Shown: piece after piece, positions 23,071-37,800 of the stretch
Numbering within the stretch: the first letter of the stretch is position 1
Layout of the letters: the number at the start of each line of letters is the position of its first letter
NCBI RefSeq assembly: GCF_050436995.1
Contig: NC_134747.1
Location: 6,207,501 to 6,271,500 of the forward strand
DNA length: 64,000 bases
Direction: 5' to 3'
Source: Anticarsia gemmatalis
Taxonomy: Eukaryota; Arthropoda; Insecta; Lepidoptera; Erebidae
The notes under the pieces: generated by a model
What the model was told of the DNA's origin: nothing
Databases searched by the model: none
What the model saw: the letters and a program-made list of their open reading frames with translations, nothing else
Translations under genes and position numbers: made by a program

Positions 23071-25921
23071 TTAGTCGAAGTCAAGTTGTCTGAAGGAGCC
23101 CTCGACTCCGAACATGTCTTCTGAGGTCTTGGGCTTGCCGGGCCGCTTGGACTCGTCGCTGCCATACAGTTCATCCTCCGTCAGCCATGAGCTGTACTCC
23201 TTTACTTTGTTCCTCCAATATTCTGTAAGAAATAAATACTTTATTAGTAAATATATTTTGTTCTGAATTTCTATCGTCTACAGCATAATGGTAGTTTAGG
23301 CTTTTGGTAGGTTAGTTAAATAATTATGAATTATTAACCAATTTAAGAAACTGTTATAATATTCCAAGATGGGTTTGTCTGACGTAAACGGGAAGTTAAG
23401 GCATACTCCGCTGTAAGTAGAAAAAGGTGTGAATGATGACAATGATGTTGAATTAAATTATATAATTATACTTATTATTGAATCAATTTTTAATTTACCT
23501 GTAATTTCCGCAACGGACCCTCCATTTCCACCGTATTCTTTGGGCAAAATATCTTTAGGAATATGCTGGTACATAGCATCATAGTTCTTGTTGTGGACGT
23601 AAAGCTAAAATAAACAGATTTATAAATAAGTATCACGACTTGTTTAGATTTTAATTAAATACTAATATAACTTCAAATAGAAATACAACTTACTCTGTTC
23701 TTATTTTTTTCATTCAGCATAGCTTTCATGGCGTTGAAGATAGTTTCGAATCCTGGTGGTGTGTTCAAGTAATGGGTACCTTTCATACGTAAAGGCGATG
23801 CATCCTATAACGTGAAAAAAATAATATATAACAAAGATGACTTATGAATATAAAGAAAATATAAGACCATAATATCACAAAAGAGTGCTTGATCTAAAAA
23901 ATATATTTTTTATAGGATAGATAGAGTATCAATTCCCAGTGTTAAAATTCTTCATATAGACTTTATAGCATGATTATTTTTAGGTCTAACCTGTCCCATA
24001 ACAACCATTTTCTTCATAGTGACTGGAGTCATCTGTAAGAAGTGTGCCATTGAGACTCCCTCCAAGTCCAGGATAGAGACGGCTCCTGCTACTGTGGCGT
24101 TGTCATCTTCCATCATTATAATCTGAAATGAAAACGTTATAAGTAAATATTGATTCTGAGAAAGGTTGGCTACCGTTAGCTCATTCACTGTAGATCAAAA
24201 ACTTTCGACTGAATTTTTAGAACAACTGTCAACTGTCTGATTTTCGTAGTAATTTCATGTTCTCGCTTGTCTTTCTTCATGTTTACTATAAAGTGCAAAT
24301 ACCTACGTAGTATAATATTTCTACTTTTAATCATCAAATGTTAGTTTCTAAATAGCAGAGTTAATTACCAAGTTCAAAAAATATCTAACTATACTGTCAT
24401 ATTAAAGACAAATTGTCTCATAATTATAAAATACCAAGAGAAATAATTTGTCATATTACCTTCATAACTGCACTTGAAACAGCCATTACATCCAGAATAT
24501 TATATTTGCTTGGATCATATGTTCCCGGTCGAATCAAATTGACACGAGGCGCATCAGGGCTTGCTACTTTCGGCAATGTGATAATAGATCTAAAAAAATA
24601 AAAATATGTCATAACACTGGCTGTCGATAAAAAGACCATTGGTTTCAAGGTAGTTCCTTAAATCGAGAAAATTATCATGCACTAGCTGACCCGCACAACT
24701 TCGCTTGCGTCACATAAGAGAGAACAGGTCATAATTTTCCCTGTTTTTGTATCATTTTTTACTGGTACTCTGCTCCTATTGGTCGTAGCGTGATGATATA
24801 ATTATAGCCTAGAGCCTCCCTCAAAAAGTAAGCTATCCAACAGTAAAATAATTTTTCAATTCGCATCAATAGTTCTTGAGATTAGCACGTTCAAACAAAC
24901 GAACTCATTCAGATTTATAATATTAGTATATAGTTTTAGAGGTGCTAGAAAGTTTTTGGTATTGAATATTTGATCATTTCGACATTGCTATGATAATTTT
25001 AATGATTAAACACCTACCCCAAACTGAGAATCTCGTCAAAAAGTGGATCAGTGACTCTGATGCGGAACATTTCAGGTGCCGCAGTCCTCACTGAGTAGTA
25101 AAGGTCGAGTTTTTCTTTGGTTCTCTCCAAACTGAACTTGCATCCTCGCAGGAACGATAGCAGCCATTGGTCGTCTGTAAATATTTGGTAAACAAATGAA
25201 ACATAATCTATCCAACAATACGATTCTTAACTGGAAGAAGAATGGTTTATCCTCGTATATATTAATTACTTACCTTATATTCTGATTTATCACTTTTTAC
25301 GTAAACTAACAAAGTCTATTAATTTTAAAGCAGATACATTATAAATAAATATAGAATTACATAGTAACTATGGACAACATAACACATTCAAGTTAATCAT
25401 ATGATCAATCATAATCCAATACAGGAAGAAATGGTTTCAGTCATATATCTTTAATACTATGATGAATTGCAATTAGTTATCTAACAATAAAACCTGCAGA
25501 CATTTCAAATGTTAATCTATTAAACCAGCACATCTTATCAAATATTAAATTTATTAAAACCGATAATGGGCACCAGTAACATACATCGTAATCTATCTGC
25601 ACTTTATTTAGAAAATAAAAAGGAGGTTCAATGTATTGAATATATTGTAACCCAGGAATGTTATATATTTATTTCGAATACTGTCTTCCTTAAGACATGA
25701 CTCTAAATTTATTTTGCTTACTTATAATTCATTAAAATTATTTAAAATAAATCTGTTGCAAAATTTTTGTTATGGTACGAACCTGTTCTAGCTCTGAGGT
25801 GAGGCTGCTTGGCGAGCCAGTCCTTAATGCTCTGCAGGTCACCAGGAACTCTCTTAGGATCCTCGTTGAGTTCGACGCGCGCCTTTTCCGCGAGCACGGG
25901 AGTCAAAGTTCTGACAGACAT
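23071..25921 (-). CDS. CRAL-TRIO lipid-transfer protein D (alpha-tocopherol transfer protein-like), 308 aa
   Basis: Seven exons, in translation order: 25783-25921, 25018-25174, 24460-24589, 23991-24122, 23694-23804, 23499-23604, 23071-23222. They total 927 nt, stop TAA at 23071-23073, phases 1,2,0,0,0,1. The CRAL-TRIO N-terminal motif DDQWLLSFLRGCKFSLER starts at residue 47. Exon 4 encodes MMEDDNATVAGAVSILDLEG (residues 145-164) and then HFLQMTP. The protein ends MFGVEGSFRQLDFD. The family carries hydrophobic ligands such as tocopherol, retinoids or phosphoinositides; which one cannot be said. It is the first gene of the array in transcription order and lies about 2.9 kb downstream of the kinase stop codon, on the same strand. 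Intron 2 holds a retrotransposon tail in antisense. Start choice rests on the conserved MSVRTLTPVLAEKARVELNE opening. Confidence 0.94.
24681..24932 (+). mobile_element. CTAGCTGACC-type retrotransposon-tail repeat, copy 3
   Basis: It begins 'actagctgacccgcacaact', contains 'tggtactctgctcctattgg', and ends with 'acgttcaaacaaacgaactc' plus 'tttataatattagtata'. It lies in intron 2 of CRAL-TRIO gene D, antisense to it. It is more diverged from copies 1 and 2 than they are from each other. Confidence 0.75.
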
Positions 25922-28855
25922 CGTGTATCAAAAACGTCCTGTCACACAAAGAACTTGTACAACTCTACAATTACATATATCGATCAAGTGATATTTGGAA
26001 ATTATCTTTGATTAGTTATCTGCCTTATAATATAACTGTGGCCGTGTATTATCAAGTCACGGTACAATGTTAGATAACGACAGATATTCACTTTATTTGT
26101 TTACGATATTTACTGTTCGGTGTTCACATTTTATACTCCGAGTAGGCAGTTACATCACTCCCAGAAATGCTTTTGCCAATGACCAGTAATCATTTCTTGT
26201 TAAGACAATAAAACAATCATTAGATTCTCGAATATTCCATTCCCCGGTACTTACATTACGTGTGTATGTTCCATTAGTGATACCTGAAAATCGTCGGGCT
26301 TTATATCGTTTTACAGCTCATGGAATATGAACAGATAAATTTGAAGTGGTGATAGCACAAATGGCAACGTCCTCAGTGGACTCATAAATAAAAGAGTTGG
26401 CTGCTACCCGGGGACAAGTATTTTATTAGATATTATTTTATAGCCCGTTGAAAAATCAATGGAGTATAACTAGCGAACAGCGTTCAAGCGACCAAGACAT
26501 ATTGTAGTATCATAGAATATTCCATGTAATTCTACTATTTATTAATGTAAAGCTAGATATAAATAACATAAGTAAAATAGAATCCGGTAACCCTAAACTT
26601 TTATTTTCTTACACCAGACTATCTGTCCCTAGTTATTGATGGGAAATAAATCGGGCATTTTACAGAAAATAAATACTAATGAACAATGAACCTGTTTTAA
26701 ATTATGACCCCAACTGTAAAAAATAATCTTCGCTTTTGACGTACGTAGCAAATGTAAACAAAAATGGTTTCAATCATACAAGTACTTATTCCTCGCAACT
26801 CGAATGCAAGCTACTGGCACTGTAGAGACGGTAATATAAATAAATAATGTACAAGTAAACAGAGAATAAGGTGCTACATTCCTACAAAGTTTTCACCAAA
26901 GTATGTTTCTCATTCCATCTCATATTATAATCGTATCAAATAGTTTATATTTCAAAGAGTGTTTGTTGTTCTTCATAAACCAGCGATCACCAACTCTCCT
27001 TTGTGAAGGCATTCTTGTAAAAGTTCCTTTGGAAAGATATGTAGTTTGTTTATACTGTATGGAAGCAAAATGTTTTAAACATATTTTAATTGTTATGAGT
27101 ATCCGTATTTAACGTTAGTGTATGTAGTTATTACACAAATGTGTTGTACTGTACACGTATTTTATTATATTGTGACACATTTGCCGAATGATGTAACCAA
27201 AAAAATGCAAACACATGATGATGAGAAAACAATTTTTTTTTTAAACTATTGGCTCTAAATGTTTGTTTACACCCTTTTCGTGTATTTTTGTACTTACACA
27301 CAATGATACAAGAGTTTTTTTTTCAAATTTAAAGAAAGTTAGATGTTATATTTTTGAGTTTTAACAAAATAAACGCTACTGCGATGTTGGTGTTATGTGA
27401 GAAATATTAGGGATAAATTAAACACTTCATTTGTTTAAACAACACATTTATTCTTGTGTATTTACAATTAATAATTTTAGTTTTATCTACAACCCTGTTA
27501 CATTAATTTAAAAAGTTTGGACTAATCCCAAATTTAGGACAAACTAGTGTATCGGTGGCCCCGTTTTGTTCCGAATTATAAATAGTCTTAGTAACAAAAA
27601 GTCATGTTTCTCCGAGCAACGTATATTTAGCTTGTCCTGAACTTGAGTTCTCCAATATGTACACATTTAAAATTACTGGCTGAATTGATTATATGACACT
27701 TTTTCTACAGTAATCAACATCAATAAGTTATCATTGTCAAGACTAATAGGATCACAGAAATACTGTATGGCCTGAATTACAGTAACATGACAATAAAAAG
27801 TACAATAGTGATATTTAGTTGTTTATTTAACATTTTGTGAGATCTTCCATTGATGATAATATTTATCAACGCATGAAACAAGTAATAGTAATAGTATTCT
27901 TACTTTAGTTTCAACATATTTAAACACAGACTTAAGGTTTAAACTTTACTCACTAGATGGCGTTACAAACTCTATAATCGAGGGATTTGGAAAACAAAAA
28001 TATAGTTTACATTATAATATAATATTAATTTCTATGTGATAAGTTAAGGAAAATACTATATCATACTTCAAAATCACAAACAATATTTGTCATCGCTGAC
28101 ATATAATCTAAACTCTTACATGCTAACATTTGAACTAGAAAGCATTGGAAATGTAATGCATAAACTTAAATATAAATATTTACACTTTACTAACTTAAGA
28201 CTCAGGTGACACAGACCGAGGTATGGACGATTAGGTACATAAATGAAAATGTGATAGGGTCAATTATTCGGTAATTTTTATTATTTCATTAAAAAATTTC
28301 TGGCCAAAGGTTTCTATTAAATGCACACAGGAAGTTTTACTCTGGACCACTAGCTGACTGTAATCTTAAACTTGGATTATTCTCTCGTTGTTATATCCAT
28401 ACAGTGATTTTCACACATTTTCCATTACATCATGTGTACCTCTACTACTTTGACAAATCCAATCACAGAATAGACCTAGACAGCTTAAAAGTATTGTGAT
28501 GTAACCATAAAATTGATTCCTTGCCAAAATTATAACAAGAAAAACGAGCAACGTGCTCAATTAAATCTTTATACTGTGTTGTCATTCTCCAATCTCAGTT
28601 GTCAGCATCTCAATCAAAGTTATTCATAAAATACAAATCATTTCACTCTATTCAATTATACGGACGGTTCTCTATAGACTCACCAAACTCACTTGGCCTC
28701 AAATAACTAATAAAAATACACTTAAATTGTAGGTGTTAAATATTATATGAAAAAATACTTTGAATATAAGTAGTTCTCATTATTTAGGCGTGTGGGCCTC
28801 GCTCTTGCGATATTTACTATTACCTTACTTAAACCATTGATGTTTGTTTAAAGCA
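25922..28855. other. Region between CRAL-TRIO gene D and the kinase: promoter plus kinase 3' UTR
   Basis: The part near 25922-26300 is directly upstream of gene D and probably carries its promoter. A minus-strand AATAAA (plus tttatt at about 27446-27451) could end a long kinase 3' UTR of about 1.4 kb. This is inference, as no transcript evidence is available. No coding exon was recognised in the stretch. Confidence 0.4.
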
Positions 28856-31800
28856 TCAAAAGTTAGCGAATAATTTCAATTCATCGGAGTCCAATGAGCG
28901 GACTGCTTTCCAGTCAGTCTCGGGGTACTCGTCGAAGTTGGAGGTGTCGCCTTCGTATGATACTGCTGGAATTATTGGTGGCTGTGGACAAGAGAATTTA
29001 TTTAAAACATTATTTATTCCTTCTTTACTTGTTGTAGTTGACAACTCAATTGTAAGTCTGCATTGTGGTCTAAATTATGACGAATGTAACTTTCTACAAT
29101 ACCAGAACAAATTTTATGCGATCAAATAAAATATGCAGCAATGTACATTTCACGTTTCCCGTTCAGAATGGTCTGTAGCCAATTAATGATTTCATAAAAG
29201 GACTATGGGCGGAATCGTCCCCACCCATCAACAAAAATGAAATGTAGCTCAATTGATATATCTTGGCAAGACGATATTTTTATACTATGGCGACATTGCC
29301 CAAATGCATGGGGTTCTCATAGTATCTTACGTTTAAACAAATATCTCGTTAACGTATAATTGACGACTAATTCCAAAATACATGCTCATTTATTTATTAA
29401 TTAGTGCACAGCGGCGGACGCCGCATGCACATAAAGATAGCTGGGTACAAAATAACCCCCTCCTCCCGCTCTCCAACCCACGATTTTAGATCTGATCAGA
29501 TTTTAATCTGCCAGCGCATCTGTTAGACAGCATTATAATTGACGAGTAAAAATAATTATTGAAATATGAAATCAATAACATGTATTAACCATATAATGGA
29601 AATGATATAAGTATATACATATGAGTGCCTCTGTGGCGCGGTCGGTAGTATATGCGACTGCGGTGCGAGAGGTCTCGGGTTCGAATCCTGGGTCGGGCCA
29701 AACAGTCTTTTCTTAGATTTTCTGTTAAGAATTTCCTAGAGATTGCCCGGAGTTAGGAAGTTGAGGTCGAAGACCTCCGTGTCTCGGAGAGCACGTAAAG
29801 CCGTCGGTCCTGCGCCTGACCTCTCACTGGTCGTGTCGGTTATCCGTCCCACCAAACTATGAGAGTGATGGAATAGAGAGTGTACCTGTGTATTGTGCAC
29901 ACACTTGGACACTATAAACAAAGTCCGGCACAGATGGCCAGTTTCAATGAAACAGACCGCCGTAGCCGTATATCGGCTAGGAGGACATTATTATACATGT
30001 GAGTTAGTACTGTAATATAACAATAATGTTAAAATAACTTACAAATGTAAAATAAAAATATACGTTAAATAATAATTACAAATAGTTTTTTTTTTTAAAT
30101 ATATATTACCACTGATTTATCAAAAACAAAGGATTTTAATTAAATAGGGGGCACTTTATGAACACGTTGGTATCAGTTCCATGTTTGTTGGTAGGTGGGG
30201 ACGGAGCCCATACATTTTTGCCCATAGTCCTTTCACACATACATAGACCGTTATCCGTATAAATAAAAAAAATGTACTCAAAATCAAAGGTGTTATCTAT
30301 ATTATATGTCATTGTTAAATCCTTCCTTTAGTTTGATACTCTTATCTGCTATTAACAATACTTTGTAAACCGAAATACGAATCATACGTAAGTATTATCA
30401 AATCGTTCACGTATAAAAGTGTTGTAATTCGGACGTACTTGGCCGTCCACTTGACCTAATTAAAATCACTGCTTATGCGGAGACGGTATTGCGCAACTAA
30501 CTACACATTATGTAGGATTATCTAATTAGTGTTAATAACTAACGATCCAATTAAATACCAAAACCTCAAAGGCTGTACCAAACACCATCCTACAATCTTT
30601 AACCTTTGTACATAAACAAGATAAAGAACTCATTATGACTCATCTTATGATATCGTATAAACAAAAGTAATCAAATAAGTACCTGTAGTTTCTTCATGAA
30701 CACGTCAGCCCAGTCTATATGTTTGAACCATCTGTGCCGTTTGACGTCTTCCGTGCCGCACTGCAAGAGAAACAACAACATATTAACACGAGAAAATATA
30801 CAAAGAAGCACAAAGATCATCATTCAACCCACTGTATTACTGAAATGTATACGATCGATATCAGTGAAATATCAATCAATCATGAAAGCAATATTGACTA
30901 TGACTATAACGCGCATTTGTGGGTGGCCGAAATTAGAGCAACTTTGTTATTATTGGCGTTCGCGACGTTCTTCAACGGTTAGACATCGTAAATTCTAAGA
31001 TTTAGAGTTAGCCGAGCATATCGGAGCTTAATTTATTATTGTACAGCGATGCCAAGCGGGCCACTCGCTTTAATACCACCGTGGACCATTGGGAATTGTC
31101 CCATAATTCGTAGAAACCTGCGCTAATGTCCTAGTATTACCCTATTTTAATAACACACATTTAATGGAAAACCAGGCTGTGATTACGCGCGTCGAGAAAA
31201 GACGTTCAACCACTTACAAGTTATGCGCGGTATTGCTAATTGTATGTACATTTCAATCTCGGGTTAAAGTCGAGAGATTAACTAATTTCCCGGGGATGAG
31301 ATTTTCCGAGGCTCTTCTTTAATTTAAAGAAGGTTTTTAGAGTAGATAGGTACTAAGATACCATAGTATTAAACACATGTTAGGTATACACAACGATAAT
31401 CCTGTAATCGATAGCTTAAGTGTATCTATGTGGCGCAGTGTAGTAGGTAGCTACCAACTAGGTCATAAAGCAAGTATATGATGAAGTATGTTCCAAATAA
31501 TATTTTTGTTTGGAAAAATACGAGCTTGGTGCAAGTCATCGCGCGTAACAAGCCTCATAGTTTTCTAGTAAATACGGAGAAGTGGCGAGTACATGGTGGA
31601 TGTGACGTGTGTGCGTCGAGACATAAGTCAGTGGCGGACAGAGGCGTTTGATGTCGCCGGGGCGGCCACCTGACTGATGGCTTTCTAAACATCTCGGCGA
31701 CACCGCGGCAAAAAGCTCGGTGAAAACAACCAACCACTAACTGCAGCCGTTTAAAAATACATTCTCAGCGTGATAGCGAGCGACACTTTATTGGGCACGC

Positions 31801-34800
31801 CGCATCCCGATTTCTCGCTTACCATGACCACATAGAAAAGGGATATTTATAACATAGAAAAGCGTCTCCAGTGCGCCATTATACTTTCTACAGTCGGTAC
31901 TTTCCGTGCTTTATGATGTCTAGGAAAAGCTTTCGCTTCGTTTTATCGTCCGTATATTATTGTATTTGTGCGTTTGAAACAAAACATTAAAGTAGCGTTG
32001 TTCTCGATACGACATAATAACAGTACGTTACAAAACTATCTAGCACATTGTTGACAACGTCAACGCCAAAATTAAATAAATATCAACAATGTGGCTTGCC
32101 CAATGGCTCGAACTCAATTTATTTTTTCATTTCACTCTCAATGTTTTTCAACTGACTTTTGAGGCTAGTCCAATTTTTTCTCTAATAAAATCCAAAATTT
32201 TGCAATTTATTTCAGTAGTTTAACAGTAAATATCTATAGTCTTTAAAATATAGCTTGATTAGAATGACAGATGTCAAACTGTTTTGACTAGGGTTGTAGA
32301 AGTATTGATCAAAATCGATAGCGAAAAAATCGTATCTAAAATAATTATATTCGATTCAATTATTTTTGCTAATTGTTGTTGTGAATCTTATTGTTTAAGC
32401 AAATTCGTATAGGACGACCAGCCCTAATTTTAACACCGCACGGAGACCTCTCCTAGTTTAGTATTAATTAGGAACAATAAAATAAAACAATGAAAACAGT
32501 TAAATAAAATTAATTTATTCAGTTAATGGTGCAATTCTGATGATAGGGATGAGGATGATAGTAATTTAGGATGCGCAGTTAATAGTGCGCATCCTAAATC
32601 AGTATCATCCTCATCGCTATCATCAGAATCGCTGGAACAATCTTGAAGATTAATTATTAATTCTTGGTCACGAATAGTATCAAAGTGTACTTCGCGATTA
32701 ACGATTAATCAGATGATTTATTCTTATCTATTGTGTCTCCTCACTAAAATTTTTGCAACATGACGTAGCCTTGTAGAGAGGTTGAAAATTATTAGGTTTA
32801 TTTTTAAGACTAAAGAAAATAGGACAGATTTTTAGTTTAAAGGCTGATTGTATTGAATAATTCTGATTTCTTATTGAGGATCTGTATTTAAAAAATAGTT
32901 ATAATGCTAGACAAGACAGATTTTTCGTGTTTCAATTTGTAATACTCGTTAGACGTCACTACAAAGTTGTGTTCTCTGTTTTGCTTAGAACTGTCATTTT
33001 AATCAAGCTATATTTTAAAGAGTATAATTAGACATTTTAGCTGTATAATTAGATTAGAAACGTCTTTAATTTTATATTTCCGTGATGTCGAGGAAAACCC
33101 GTCCCCGTGGAGTGTGTAAGTGAATAGAAAATCAATTACGTACAAAGCGTCAAGATTAGATCAAAACTTATATATGAACTAAACTGGAATACGGCCAACT
33201 TCAAAGTCACATAAATTTTCTTTTTGGACACAATCCACTAAATGTAAAGTGTATGCCACCAAAAACATTCTGTAAAAACCTCAAGTCTCGCAGCTCAGTC
33301 TTTCTGGCGTAAAAAGTGGTGAGATCTATATAATACCAAGTCGATTAATCTATTTCGTCTTTACTTAAAGGACCTTCTGTCTTAAGTTATTACATAAGTT
33401 ATTATCATGCCAATATTAAAAATATTTTACGTTTAAAACAAATAGACCGACCTGGCCATCGCATGATTTGTATGTATTACACTACACAGCACGACGAGAA
33501 GTTAATGCTCCTGAAATTTTAATGGCGAATTTGTGTTTTCATGCGATGACCAAGTCGATCTATTTGTATTAAACGTAAAATATTTTTAATATTGGCATGA
33601 TAATAACTTATGTAATAACTTAAGACAGAAGGTCCTTTAAGTAAAGTCGAAATAGATTAATCGACTTGGTATTATATAGATCTCACCACTTTTTACGCCA
33701 GAAAGACTGAGCTGCGAGACTTAAGGTTTTTACAGAATGTTTTTGGTGGCATCTCACTTCTTTTTGTAGAACGAACATAAGTCCAATTTGTATGGAAAGA
33801 CGTTTTTTCTTATAATTCAACATATTTTCCTATGGGAATGTTTTTCAGTTTCATGGGCTAAGCACCCTTACCCACCTTATATCCCCTCCCGTTATGCCTC
33901 ATATAGTATGTACCTATCTACACCTATTATTTATTATTTTCTACAGTAATAATGATTCTTAACTGCAAATGTAATCTTGTAATCTAATACATTTATATGG
34001 GATTACAAAGTTAATGTTGCAGTTAGTGTATTTAGAAAACTGGACCGAAATTAGAAAATATTGAATTTTTCCCATGATTAAGACACTAAACCCTATTTGT
34101 ATTCTAAATTTTAAGCTTCTAAGTCTGCTAGAAGTACCTTATACTTTTGATGATCGGTGAGTCAGTGAGTCAGTGAGTCAGTGAATCAGTGAGTGACAAA
34201 ATTCAAAATTTTAACAAGTTGTCATTTTTAAACTACTGGTTCAAATTGACTGAAATTTTATATATACCGTGTTTATACAATTAATAATTAGTAGCTGAAA
34301 ATTCAGGCTTCTTGTTTTATCCACAACGACATTATAGGGGGTCGAAAATAGCCCGAATTGCTTCGAGAAAAGGATGGTACGGCCGTGCCGCTTTTTTTTG
34401 CTCGACTTGCGGGGGCACTTCCGTGCCCCCAGATGAGAGTGGAGAATTTTAAAAAAGACTGCACTATCGTAACGTACCTATCCGTTTTTAAGATATGTAT
34501 ACTCGAATTAAGTGGCTTATAATGGGGGAAAGGCGCTTGCCAAAATGTTCGATTCTATTGTGTCATAATTTTGAATAAATTAATAAGTAGTTGGCAGCAC
34601 GACGAAGTCTGCGATCAAAGATCTCTGATGGTATTGTAAATGTATTCGTAAACAAACAGTACTGCGCTATATTCTGAAACTATCACTGAAGCGGGTCAAG
34701 CGCAAGGCTAGTGTATTTCCAATCCGTTAACGAACAAAGCCACGAGTTCAAAATAAACTTTATATTTCGATACGTAATAGAAACGTGTAACGTCAACGAG

Positions 34801-37800
34801 CTCATTTAAAATATGTTAAATAATAACGTGAATTATAACGTAAATATTTATTTACGACAGCGCTCATAAGAACATGAAATTAATTTCCTGTTGATATAAC
34901 TGTTGAATAACATTTTGTTACTAGACAAAACACGTTATTGACGGCTACATTTGTTAATGCAGAGAAAAAGATTCAAAACATTTAGAAAGAAAGCAATTAG
35001 GAAAACAATGATTGTCATCTGACATGGCCAATTAGAACGAGAATTTGGTTTTTAGATTTGGCAAAGCATTACCCGTCGGTAATTAATTTGAGTAACGTAA
35101 CATGTGCAGCTACACGTGAGGATCACAAAATCGCGGCAATAATAAAAACAGTTTCAATGAAAGTGGAAATAGAATGCGTGAGCGGAGTGCAGCGCGCCGG
35201 TGGCGGGAAATGTTCAACAACATAATGTCATATCAGACGGTAACTGTCGTCACGTGGCTGCTCATTTTCTCTGCCACAGTATCAACAACTACAATTAATG
35301 AATGCAGTCTCTGTGTTCACAAACAAACATAAGTATTTTTAGTTTACTCAATTTCTAATGACATATCGAAACGTCGGATACAGGTTTTTAGATTGCCTTA
35401 TAACGTCATTTCACATCCTTCATTTGAAGCCTACGGATGGATAAGCAATTAGTTCATACTAAGGTTGCCAGTTTATTAGCTAAGGAGCATTTAATACAAG
35501 TAATCTGTCAGTGAATATGTACATACCTTCATATTGCCAAGCCTTTTGGTTCTGTCTTGTACCAGCAGTTTCTTGATAATGTCCTTGGCGACAGGGTCCA
35601 GGTGCCGCGGCCACTCCACGCGGCCGTTCAGGATCTTCTCGTAGATACCGAACGGGTTGTCGTCGTAGAAGGGAGGGTAACCCACTAACATTTCGTAGAT
35701 GAGTACGCCTGGAAACAAAAGACAACACCATATGAAACCTTATCACACGTTTACTTTATTTCCTATCTAAAATTTTTGGATTAGTCTCATAATAGCCTAG
35801 AAAACTGGTACTGTAAAAATCAACATTATTTTTTTATGTCCATCTGTGCTCCTAAAGAAATTCATAAGAAATCAATTTTCATTTAACAGACGTATAGATA
35901 CCGACAGTTGAACATAAACATTTATTTTTAAATACGCAAGTATTGGTTGCAAATCGAATCCGATCTACAATCAAAATCTTTCTACTAAAATACATCATGT
36001 TTTATTATTGAAACCCCATAAAGCTCTATCCTATTTATAATCGTAGTAAAGTCGTAATTTTCTAATACTATCTTAATAGCGATATACGTACTACGTTCGA
36101 GTAGTCGTTTAATCAATTTTCATTACTCAATTAACGTCATGAGTTTAACTGATGGGACATTTTATTAATTAAAACAACAACAACTATATTTTACATTTAA
36201 GTTATCAGTGCCAAAACATTTGTTGTTCCATGGACCTAATAAGTAGGAATTATATGGTTTGTGAAGTTATAAATGTGTCTGCAAATATGGACCCTTGTCA
36301 AATATTTAGTAGTAATTGTCTCTTAATACGATGTTTGCCAAACGTAAAGTATTAAAATAGAAGGACTAAAATTAACGACGGGATTGTTTTGAATGCATAG
36401 TAACATGATACTGAAGAATATCAAGAGCTGCAAGTATATAGTATTATAAATAAATATTGTAAGATGCCAAGCACGGGAGTTTGAAATACAACTAGTAGTA
36501 GCATAAACATTGTTTGCAGATACATAATTGTATAATTAGCCAAGATACCACATGTAGAGTAATAAATCAACTAAATATGTGAGTATATTATTAATAATCG
36601 TATGTAAACAATTAATTGAATCGGCGCCACAGAGGGCGTACCTACTACAATAATAAACTACAAGTGATGACAATACTAAGACAAATTGCTCTATACGTCA
36701 ACGAATATTTCATTTCAAACGAAACAACGACAAATGTAGAGACAGCATTACAATGAAAGGCAGAGGACACTGCTTTTAAACACAAAAATGTGGAAACTTT
36801 TAGTAAATAAATAAATAATGTATATATGACGTTGTAAACTCTTGCAAGAAACGCCTAGCTTACTCTTTTTAATCGCAAAAAAAATGTTTTATTTTTCTAC
36901 TATAAATTATTTATATTTTAACGATTATAAGAAAGGTAACTGGCAAAAAAAACACTTTCTAGGATACATATTAACGAAAACAACTAAAAATAGCTAAGTA
37001 TAATCGCCTTTCCAATTCTATTTTATATATTTGTAACAGTCTATAATTATTATCTATATATTAACTATACTATAAATCTATTAATAACAGTTCACAAATA
37101 GAAATAACATCATAAAATATAAATAATCCGGTGTCAAATATTTTTTAAAGTTAAAACTAACCAGTTTATAATTATTTATTTATAGAGGTTCAGCGAAACA
37201 GTGACATTAAATCAATTAAAACAGTGCAATAAATTGCACAACTTTCTTATTTATTTTTAGACAAGTATGTCTTTCAAATTACTTTTTAGATCTCTAATCT
37301 GACAGGACCCATTAAGGACTACCGACGAATAATATTTTACTACGTCGTAGCGGGATTACACGTGAACCTTATACATAAGTACGTTACATACATTATCTAT
37401 AGTTACAATCAAAGCGGCGAACTCATAAATGCTATTACAGTTTCCCTGAACACAAAGACTTTGGTGGCGTGACTAACCCCCGTTTTCCATTACGTTACCG
37501 CAATGACATTTTTAACGATAAAATATCGTTTGTTTTCGGAAAGGCAATTAAGTTGGCACGAAAATTATTTCCGTGATATATCCGAATAACTACAAATATA
37601 GTTAAATAAAGTATTGAACTTACCCAAGGCCCACCAGTCCACGGCTTTGTTGTGTCCTTTGCTTTGGATGATTTCAGGCGCGAGGTACTCGGGGGTGCCG
37701 CATAATGTCCAAGTTCGATCAGTCAACTTTTTCGCAAAGCCAAAGTCCGTGATTTTCAAATGTCCATCCCTGGCTAGCAGAAGGTTCTCTGGCTTCAAGT

